From the NCBI RefSeq assembly GCF_012273895.1, contig NC_052110.1, positions 4,278,001 through 4,342,000 on the forward strand: DNA of 64,000 nucleotides, written 5' to 3'. The DNA comes from Zerene cesonia. Its lineage: Eukaryota; Arthropoda; Insecta; Lepidoptera; Pieridae. The translations under genes were made by a program, and so were the position numbers. Positions 23,555 through 35,500 of the stretch are shown piece after piece. The stretch's first letter is position 1; every line of letters begins with the position of its first letter. The notes under the pieces were generated by a model that worked only from the letters and a program-made list of their open reading frames with translations, ran no database searches and was not told the DNA's origin.

Positions 23555-26500
23555 CTATACAATAACAGAATGCCTGTTTGTTTTTTTATCTGGCGCGTAA
23601 GGTTCTAACTTGGCCGGTTCTGTGTTTAAAGCGCTATAGTCTACTGGAAATGGCGGTTGAGGGAGGGAGTCTTTTGGAGGCACTAGTAACCATTGTCCAG
23701 GTCCATTTGGATTCTTTCCCATCAGCCAGTTGATGTAACAGTGCACGAACGTACCGTAATCTAAGATTAAGTACGTATTCTGAAAAAAAAAAAAGATATA
23801 TATCACTATCGTCTACATGAAATTTAGTACAGAAATAGATTAATTATAATAATCTATATCTAAACTATAGTCTAGTTAGTGCGTAAATTAGGGGCTGATA
23901 AAAGCAATTTAAGAGGCGTAATCAATCGTACAGTCTCATCAAATTTAAATGGAAAAATACTAGCAATTAAATTTTGCGTAAAAAATGTTTGAAAATATGT
24001 GCAGGTAAATAATTTAATATTGAAATAGAGTTGAACAATTTATCAGAAGGCGTAAAAAAATAAATTGTATCTTACGTTATTTATCAACTAGTTTTTCGTT
24101 TCGGCTTCGCCCGAGGTACATATATAGTCTATGACCTATGTCATTTAATGAAGTTGCAGCTTTCTAATGGTAAAATAGTTTTTGAAATCGGTCCAGAAAA
24201 GTTTGGTGTGAAAACATAACAAACATACTTACATACGAATGTTTCCTATTTATAATATTAGTATAGATTTAATACTATCTATATAGTATTACAACTTACG
24301 CTCGTCATCCGATCATACGCTGTGTCAATGATTTCATCAACTCTGGTCGCCGGCAGACCAATTACGGAACGATAGAATGATGCTAGAGCGTCTTTTGTTA
24401 TTTCACCAACGCCTGGAATAGAAAAAGTAACAATTCATAAATACTAGTAAAGTATTATGTTATCAGTGCTATTCTAATGAATATAATACGAATACGAATT
24501 TCTGTTGTGCAGTGCTAGTTTCATTTTATCGACATCCAAAATTCCTTCAATATTAGGTATTGTTTTATTATAACGAATTTTTGTTGATATTTTATTTAAT
24601 ATCTACACTTTACTGCTGTATATGTGATATTATTTTTGAATGGAATTGCATCCGGCATAGTAGTGCGTAAAATATTTTACTCAAAAGCCGAATGAAAATG
24701 AAATAATAACTTCGTTATTAGCTGTTTTATTATTATTTTTATTACCTTGAAACGCGATACGCTTTTTTGGATTAAGGTCTTAGGTATGTATTTATGTAAG
24801 TAATATGTAGATACCTACAAATTATTTTCAATTACACTCGAAAGCAAAACATTTAAACGTATAGCAATTCATGTCAATTAACCTAAGCTTTGTAAGTTTT
24901 AACTAGTATTATCCGATAATGTAGCCTTTAACCTATTTTTCTTTTAGCTCAGCTATGCATGACGTTAAATCTGAAGTTCAAATTAACCGTATTTAAAAAA
25001 AAATAATAATATATTACTTGTTGAATTTCATACATTCTGTTTGTTCCACCTGCATTTAGGTGCTTTAAATAAAAGTTTTAAAATTGAATACAATTTTACT
25101 ACACCCAAATCTCACATCCACTTGGCTGTGCATCGTATGTTTTATATTTTATTTTGTGAATGGCCGCCGTCGGATTTAAACTTGGAACAAAGAGGCTGAG
25201 AGAATATAATAAGAATAAGAAGAAATAGGAACTCGTATGCAACGAAGTAGAATTTTGGCTAACATTTTCAATTCAATTGCCAAGTTTGAAATCCGTTGAT
25301 GTATGAGTAGGGACGTGGTTTTAAATGGAAATCTTTTTTTTATATTATTTAAGACCATTTGTTGTATAACATATACAACACGCCAATAATTATAAAAATA
25401 TAATTACATATTGTTGCTAATTTCTACTGTAGTGGTTTTAAGATTCTTAAACCCAACTCAGGTTTGACCCGGGACAAAAAAAAAACACATGTAAAATATG
25501 TAATATTTTAATACAGGAATAAGTCCAAATCGGTCAGTACTTTTTGAGTTTATAAAGACAAGATAAGGTTTTTACATTATTACTACCCATTGTAATTATT
25601 TACTTCGTAAAAAACAACTTTCAGCGAAACTTCAATATTATTTAACATCATAAATATTTTAAATTATAATAAGTACATACTTTAATTATAGCGAAAGGCC
25701 ATTAGATTCGTTAGTGTAGGTACACGTTGTTAATTGTCCATCAATTCTCTGAACGATCGTTGGATCTCTTAGGCTGAATGATTTTTATCTATGTAGGTAA
25801 TTTGAATTTTATTCTAAACGCATAAAGATTGTTTTCGTACGGCTTCACGGTCGTAATTATCGTGATTCAGTGCCTAAGGCCAACCGAAGGTACGGTTACG
25901 TCAAATTAATCTTATCCATCGGTTATTTCATCAAGATCTTTTTGTCGATATTTCGTACAATAAGTACCTACTCCCATTTAAATATAGTAAGGTAATTCGC
26001 TAATCGTTTTACATTGAATATTTTTAATGATAAATCTATTTCATAGGTGCTCAAAGTACTATTTCTATTTAAGTCGTTACCATTTTATTCATAGAAATGT
26101 TGTAGGTTTTCATAGATAGAATAATTCTAAAAATAGGTTAAGTACTAATCATTACAAAAAACTTTCAAATTTTGCAACCGATTATATGTACCTCTGATAT
26201 AAAATTAGCGTAAAAATTTACCTGCTCTATCAACAACATGGAACAAAATCTTGCAAAAATATTGCAGATAGAGTGGGAGATCAGCGAATTTGTTTAATTC
26301 GCTGAGCAGTAGCGCCCACCTTGCGAGCCAGCCTTCTAAAGTTGTTCGCCCTGGCAACCCTCCAGCTTCCGGACCGCAAACCCGTCTGTAGTATGGCAAC
26401 TCTGCCCACCTGGTGTCAGCAAATGTTATATTAATATTATAAATATAATTTTAGAAACGCCCTTATATATAAATATATTTGACTCGAAAGAAGAGGCAGA

Positions 26501-29500
26501 CTAAGATAAATAATAGCCATTTTTTACTAGACAGTGAAACCTAGTTTAGTGCTAACCTCTTGAATTCATTGAACATTCTTGAATATGTTGAGAGACAACT
26601 ATGGGGATTACGTAAAAAATAAAAATAATTAAAGCCGTTTCATAATCAAATAAATTTTACAGATAGTTGGGAGCTAATAAAACCGCATTTTTTTTTTGAA
26701 TATTGTTACGCCCAATAGCGATATCATAATAAAACCACTCAACTCCATTTAAGATTAATCGATCAAGCCTACTACCTAATACTGGCAATGAACTCACCAC
26801 TCATAAAAACATGCCTACTAAATCCTTCTCGCAAAATCGTGTAAAAATGTCTGTTTTAAATTCATATGTAAGAACGATTTTGTTTCAGGGCTTTACGCTT
26901 ACGAGAATATAAATGAACAAGTATTTTTAAAAAATTAAACTTCCGAGAAAGCTTAATCCAACGAAAGGTTTAAAGGCAGCTTGGTGTCACGTATATTTTT
27001 TACTCTCCATTTAGCGGGAAATGTGTAATTTACCTTCCAATCACGTACAACCACCCCAGTTTTGACATAGATTCAACAACAAAACTTCTAACCAGTACAC
27101 CAAACGAATCTGTCACATGAATGTATCAGTTGATAATGATATACGCTTTTTACACCAGATATATGAGGATTAAATTATGAACTTGCAATTCAATTATAGG
27201 GCTAACGGAAATCATTATTTTATAAAGCAAATGCGGTTCGGTTAAGTTCCGGGTTGTCAGTTAAAATGATATTTTTAAAACAAAAATAATAAAAGTTAAG
27301 CAAAGACAATCTGCAAAAAATGCAGACGGAGATAACTACTGTTAGTTGTGTTTCACACTGGTCACTAATGAGGATAAGATTCTTACTATAATTTTTAACG
27401 AAGGCAGAAGCGAAAGTATCCCCTTAGCAACAGTAACATACAATGAATTACGCAGTGTATATGTTTAGCTAGATTAAACCTATGGACTCACTTGGTGGGC
27501 AACGGATTGAGGAAATGTTCGATAAACTCCCTCTTCACCTCCAAAAGAATATGAAACTCGGACGAGTTAGGCGACCAGTCGGCGAAGTGCGCCAGCTTCT
27601 GTAAATTACATTTAATTGTTCCTATTTCTTTGCTGCACAATAAAGCTTTTATTTCAACTTTGCAAAGTTTAAGTCACTTTTATTTATGATGGTACTAGAG
27701 TCGTTTGAAGATTTTCGTCCCAGAACTTGTGAATTCTGAAATCTATTAATGTAATTGCTAAGTCATTTTACTGGCATAGAAATAAATATAAATAGCTTTC
27801 TGATGTTTGTTGAATTTTGAGAACGTAATGAATTTTAATGTAAGGGAATTTGGGTTAATATTTAAATTCTAATTGAAACATTTAATTAATTATATACATT
27901 TCTTTTTTTATAAAACCTATGAATTAACAATACTCTAGTAGAATATAACCTCAAAAAACCCATCAAAATCTTGATCACAGATGACGTCATCGCGGTCGTG
28001 ATCCAAAAGCTCGGTGAAAAACAATGTCATTTTATCAGTCTGCACTGGGCTCAGCTGCGCCAAGGGTTGCTCTTCTTCTAAATCTAAGCATTCTAAGTCT
28101 TCGCTGCACCGGTTCACCCATGTGGCTGTTAAAAGGAAATTAATTGTTTGATACAAAATTTTGTTTTGATATTTCGTATTAATTAATACATAGATATCAA
28201 ATTATATAAATCCTGGTGGATAATTTGATATCTATTTACGCTTATAATGATTGATGTTTGGACAGTAATCGATAGTTATAGATCTTTTATATTAACACTA
28301 GCGGTCCGTCCCGGATTCGATCGTGGTACACAAGAATTCAAATCGGACCAGTAGTTCCTGAGATTAGTGCGTGCAAACAAACAAACAAACAAACAAAACT
28401 CTTCAGCTTTATAATATTAGTATAGATTACGTCAGCTGCTTATCAAGAAGCATCCCATTGCATTGGCTAAACTGTAATGATAGGAATGGTATAATGTATA
28501 AATTAATAAAAAAATGAATGGATTACGTCTTCAACATTAATCGATTATTTGTTAATCTATCTATCGATTAGGCGATGGTTGTGGTATCACGAACTTATAC
28601 TATATTTTTATAAATAACGTGTTTAATCGATAGGTAAGATACCTATAGAATAATAATAATGGATATATTGATTTATTCATCCAAACTAAAAATTATGTAA
28701 TTGTTTCCTTACGTGCAATTTTTTACGTTGAATTAAAAAGCACCTACATCCGTTATTTTACATCATTATACGGTTCGCGTGTCCCATATCACTGCCGTTT
28801 GACGTCTGTGACTTAGGTACCTACTCTAATTACATTACCCCAGTGAAATACACGCTAACAACACAATCACGGCTGAAATTGTAAGTACCTACTCGGGTAT
28901 ATTAGGTTTAGCGTTTGATATACAATTTTGTTATCATTTGTAGAGTATTTTTTATCTAACATAGGTTTAGTATGTTATTCTTATATAGAAGAATTATTAG
29001 CACTATATATATATTCAATTTTTTTTTTCAAAAAAATCTAACGAGATTCCTATTCTTTATAAATTCCTCAGAGATGTAACGATTCACACAGGGTAGAGGA
29101 TAAGGGTTAATGGGCTTCTATATTCAAAATTACAACAATGACTACAGTTTGTAAACTTCCATCAGCTCCTCCAGTTTTTAGTTAATGTTAATAAAAAGTT
29201 TTGTTTGCAATAAAGTTCGCCTGCTGAAATGCATGTGTTGGCACGAGGTAAAACTATGTTATTTAAATATTTTTAGCTGACTTTTATTTTAAAATTGAAT
29301 TTAAATTATGGGTATTAATACATACACAAATACGACAATTTTTACATATACATAGCTTCTCGGAACGTAAACTTCATTTAAGTAATCTATACACCATACT
29401 GTATCTTAAATAAAGGTATATTTGATATTTATATGTGCTGGTGGTTCATCACAGACGAGTTCTTTGAATGAATGCCACTCATAATTTTCTTATCTCATCA

Positions 29501-32500
29501 CTAATTAAGCATATTTGTAACTTGATAAGAAAAAATATATAATAACCATAATTATTTGCTTTAAACGTTTTAAACTAAGGGTAAATATTATTAAGCCTAT
29601 TATAATTTATTGAATAAATGATAAGGCAATGATACAATAACTGTTGTGGGTATACATATAATGGCTTGAGGATTTGATGGAATCAGATACCTAATATAAT
29701 TTTTGTACATTCATCGTAAAACATCTTCAAGCGACCTTTATTTACAAAGACCGTGATAAAAAACACAATACACATTGATTAATTTGATTTTAAAACTGTG
29801 TGGCTTTAAAGTCTAAAAGAAACTAGCAAATTGATGTGTACGCAAACGAGCAGCGTGCTTCAAAGAAAAACAAGATATACAAAGCGTCGTAACAGTTTAG
29901 TATTACAAAGGCTTGCAGGCTACATCTGAAATGGTACGTGTTATACGATCTCGTAAACGTGCATTGCCGTAAATCTCACCATTCGGACAGAGGTTTTCAA
30001 TAAAGTTCATGAGTGCTTTTGTACCGGTGTGTTTGATACGTGATCTATCTTCATATTTTCGACGTTTTGTCGAAACATCCATTATTTCTGATACATATAG
30101 CGAATGTAGATTGTAATAAACTAGTTTCATTTATTCATTATTTGTACCATCATAATTCTAGAACTTGGTATCTATCGTATAAGTACACTATAATCTGTGA
30201 TATAATTATGGGCGATTGCAGATGTTACAAGTAAATAGATTTGTGAACCCGTGTTTACATAAAAATTAAAAATAAAAAAAAAATGATAGAAGAATTGTCA
30301 TTTCATACACACGTACCTAAAGCAATCATCATTTCCCATTTGTTGATCAAGACCTTATAAAACCAGGACAATTATTCATAATAGTTCTATTTCATCGTTA
30401 CGAATTAAAGGCTAACCTAGATAAGTTTCAGTAAACAGTGGTAGCTCGATTAATATTTCATGAACGGAATACAAACGAATCAAACGCTAGTTCGGCTCGA
30501 ATATTCCTTTATTCTACAGTACGTTTCAGCTCAAATGAAAATGCAAAAAGAATAAAACATGGCCATATTCGCTGTTCGGTATCCGCTCGGATAGTAATAA
30601 TTTACGAAACGCTTAAAGCAGATACTGCAACGAATTATTATGAAATATGGTCATGTTTGTCCCATCATAAGTGATTAATTTGTGTGCAATGAAATAATTG
30701 CAGTCGTTGTTCAAGAGGACTTTATTAACATTAAATTACAAATTCAGAGGAAATACGACTACCGTTTTAAATGCGTTTCGCTTGCTTTTTCTTTGACTTT
30801 TGTGTTTTCATCACTTTCTTTGGTCGCTTAGTAACTTTTCCATTTTCGTTTTGCGTTTTAACATTCCGCGTCATCATATTCTTGAATTTATAGAAGCCCT
30901 CTTCTTTCATATTACTATTCCTAGTAACGCGTTTTATAACCTCTTCCTCGGGTTTTGAAACCATTTTATTTTTGTTTTGTTGCTTTTCAACTTCATTATC
31001 TTTCAGTTTAGACTCTTTAGTCATGACTTGAATTCACGTATGCTTAAATTTAATTAGCGACGGATTAAAAATCGTCATTATAATAAGCCTACGGGATTAC
31101 AGAAATTTTCCTTGTCAAACCCATTGACTTTGGTGAGCTTGTTTGTGGTTTTAAACTAGAAAGAGTTTCTAAATATAAAATTTATGGTAATAAAACCAGA
31201 CACTACATTAAAAAAAAGTGTGTGTGCGTGAATTTAATATTATTCATTTTCTACTACATTTACATTTGACAAGATTATTTGTGTAGTAGGTACGTACCAA
31301 TTACGCCTGTAAATAGCTTACTGCTTAATTATTACGCAATGCCTGTATATAAAGCGGTTAACTTGGTTCTTGTTCCAATTTTGATTCGATAAACCCGGTA
31401 TAGGTATTGAGAAGGTTTTTCCCGAATTAAGAACTAATATTCAATGATGGTTATAATTCAAAAGTGATTCAAAACTTACTCCAAACGTGTACGCTCCATC
31501 CGTGTTGTTTTTCTTCCTCACTATGCCCCGCTTCCTGCATCTGTACAGCTGCCTCACCCTCTGGTAACGTCCTCCAACGCTTAAGAAGTTCTTTGGTTTT
31601 ATCTTTGGTCTTATCGCATGCCTGCTTCCAGTTTGTGAAGTATTTTCGAGATACCTTTGGACTCAGGGATGCTTTTGAGTCCTGCCTGTGGATAATGGGG
31701 GCATTTGTATACTAAAATTTTTACGATACGTAATATATTCTTACATATAAACTTCCCGTGTCACAACTTTAGTTACCAAACTCCTCCGAAACGGCCGGAC
31801 CGATTCTTATGAAATTTTGTGTGCATATACCAATACGCATGTCTGAGAATCGGCCGGCGTGTATTTTTCATACCCCTAAATGATAAGAGTATGGCAGAAC
31901 AGCGTTTGCCGGGTCATCTATTAATAATATAATATACAATATTTTTCATGATAACCTCAAAGATAATTGCAAAACCAGATTCTGTTTATGAATATATATT
32001 AAATTACCCACTTTGAATGTTCAATATAAATGTTTCTATGACGAAATTATCAGAGTTTGAGATACATCAATACTTGTTTGAAGTAATGTGCAAACATTGT
32101 TATATTTATTCAAATTTTGATGAAGATTATTTAAAATTTTTGCATTTCGAATCTAAAGAATAAGTGTGATATATTATATAATCTCACAAGGTACAAAAAG
32201 CAAATAGCTCTATTTACATAAACGAGAAGCATTTACCTTTTGCAATAACAATAATCTTTGCTCATCTTGCTGTTTACAATAAAATTTAATGACTTTGTCA
32301 TACCCTGATAATGATATTCTACCTGCAGTGAGGCTGGTCTGTTTATCGATAACTTTTGTATATGTTTCATTTTCCTGAATTAAATTGACTAGAGATCTTT
32401 GTTAAAGTCATCCTACTTCCTACTAATATTATAAATGCGAAAGTTTGTAAGGATGTGTGTGTTTGTTGCTCTTTCACGCAAAAGCTACTGAACCGATTGC

Positions 32501-35500
32501 AATGAAATTTGGTACGTTGACAGCTGGACAACTGGAATAAAACATAGGCAACTTTGTATCCCTATATTCCTACGGTATACGGATTTACGCAGGTGAAACC
32601 GCGGGCGCAGCTAGTAGACAGATAAATTACACATATAGTTATAGACACATATATGGGCGTAAACTCTATTGCAAAGAAAAATTTGAATTCTTAATGTGCA
32701 GTTAGATGAATACCTTGAATAATACTTTATTATCCAAGATCAAGCTCAATAAGACTCATTATCCAAGCCACTGCTCAATTTTTTTTAAGTCCAATATATA
32801 ATGGAGCATTTGATTGTTACGTTAAGCTACACATTAATATGCAAATGAGTTAAATCAAGCTATCGATGATCGCTTACGGAATACTAGTTATTAACTGCCT
32901 AGATTATTTAGGTAAATAAACAAAATACCTAATAAAATCATAATTCAGTTGCTATATAGTTGATGGGTACATTGCTTCAAGTAAGATATCAAAAATGCAG
33001 GTATATAAACGGTTTTAAAGTCAAACGTTTTTGCATATTACTTAAGTGTGAGTGATATTGTTTTTGAGGTACACATGGACACTTTTATATATGCTTTATA
33101 TATGCAAGCTCTTTAAAAAGTTTGAAGAAAGATAACTTATCCCTCGACCTTTGAATTAAAACTACGTTGAAATCACGTCATCATGTAATCCTATAAATAT
33201 AAGATATCTTGGAGGTAGGACAATTTATAATCGCATGTTTTTTTTTCGTCTTATCTCACATATGTGATATTTGACATGTTTTTTCCGCAAAGCAAATTTA
33301 CGTATCTATCTGTATCAACAATGTTTTTGTAGATAGTCACGGCGATGTGAAATCACTTTGATTTGCAAATAATAGGAGCGGTCACATTGGCGATCTATTA
33401 AGATCCGATTTCAGAAACAACATAATCGAGGTAGAGTAGAAGAACCCATTTTAGATAAAAAAAGGATTCAGGGATTCCACTTTTTTGAGAAGTACAATAT
33501 TTTTATTACGCCTATAATACGTGTTTCGAGGTTAAAATAAAAATGTTTAATCAGATTTCAATTTGATGGGGGGTTCATGAAAGTTAAACGGGTTTAGTTT
33601 TACATAAAATATGTGATGATGAAAGAAAACTGTACAAAAACTAACACTAGCTATAAATAACAGAAATAAATTAAAAAAAGAGTGACGTAGGCCGCGTTGG
33701 TTTTCATGTCTTAAAGAATACGTACTTCATAATATACACAATTAGTTAAACATAGTCACAACATTCAGGGGTACAATAAATGATTCGATCTCACATGCAA
33801 CGAATGTAAAAATAAAAACAAATCTCATACCTAAATTGGCTTAACCGTATAGCATTTTGTTATGTGTACCGTCACTGAGAATTGAAAAATGATGTATTCG
33901 TTTTAATGTACAGTACAGCCTTATTATACTCGGTGGCTAAATATTTCATCGATAAAAATAACTTATCAGTGACTCTTATTTACTTTTTTATTTTAATGAT
34001 GATTGATCTCTGATTTTATCTCTAACTAAAAATAATGTGTAAAACCGTTGTAAAAACGTGACAAACAACAAATAAGATTGCATTGTTATACTATTTTATT
34101 CTTGAGATATTACATATTTTCCAAAATGTAAATTTATGCACTTCTTTCGGTCGCCGCTAAATTCTAAGGCCAGACAAATCAAAATACTACAAGTGTTTAT
34201 AAAATATTTCCATCATTCGATGAAAATTTGTTGGTGACACATGACACCATGTGCGTGGTTTTATCAGTAAGAATATGAAATTACCTTCGACGGCTTGGGA
34301 TATCCCATATGTAAAATTTCCCAAACAATATAAAATAGTTAGACAATATCTATATTCTAGGACTGCTAACAATGGTAGAGAGGCAAAATATACTTGAAAA
34401 GACGATACCTGTATTTAGTAAGTAAAATTGTATTAATACTCTTACATAGTGTTAATACTTCTTATTCGAACTTCCAAATATAATAATTATTAATAATAGT
34501 AATGCTATAAATAAAATTCACATATTTCGTAAAATTTAGTTTTACAGATCTGGAAACCATGTTTTGTGGTGTGGAATATGGCTCTCATGGATATTGTAAA
34601 AACTTATTTATGTTGGTAGTCACGACGGAAAGTAACTCATAAATAAAATGAGCCTTCTCGGGGGACAACACGTAGTTATTATTCAGAGACTACTCGTAAC
34701 TCATTCGGAGATTCAAAATATTGTTCACATATATGCACAGTTTTTACGTAAAATTAGGTAAAAAAGGTTCTCGTTTATTATAGTTTGTTGTCAAATAATA
34801 GCGATAACAGTCGTCTAAAAATTTATTTATAGGTCTGTACTCTGTATAGTTCTGCATTCAAATACGATGATATGACCCTACCATGACGTATGCATTGACT
34901 GGTCGTCCAGGGGTTATAATTTGACCATAACCATAAATAAAAGACTACACTAATAATATTTTAAACCCAAATTAAATTTATAAGTAATAATGGATGTATG
35001 TTTATTACTCTTGCACGTAAACGAAAAGAAAACAGTCTATCGTATCGGTATGAAATTGGCGACACAGATAGATTATAGTCTGGATTAGAACATTTTTAGC
35101 CGGGTGCCACGTGTGTGACGCCGTAGGTATCATATCCATGTGATTGCGTAATGCATGGTAGTGTGTGTAATGTTTTTTTTTGTTGATGTTATGCATTTTT
35201 GTGTATATGTATACATTTTTTTTAAATTATAGCACTACTATTATGTATAAACTACAAGCGTTACAAATCGTAAAAGGAGTATAAAGATATTATTTCAAAT
35301 ATTAATATACATATATTTCAACTATTTTGTTAAACATTGCGGTCACAAATGATATCTAATATAAAACAAATCAGTCACACTTATTCTTCAATGTATACAA
35401 TACGTACTCGGACAAATACATCATCCATAAAAACTAACTAACGACTGCGTAAACAACCCAATAAAACATAATATTCTATAGTGGGAAACGTTATTTTCTA

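Noticed and set aside
28374..28398. AAAC repeats considered as an independent microsatellite or telomere-like array
   Set aside because: They are the internal GTTT run that is standard in this Helitron-like repeat.
30438..30674. 78-codon + strand frame between the two nested genes
   Set aside because: No poly(A) signal, weak start context, and the sequence is the likely upstream region of the 66-aa gene on the other strand. Possible but unsupported.
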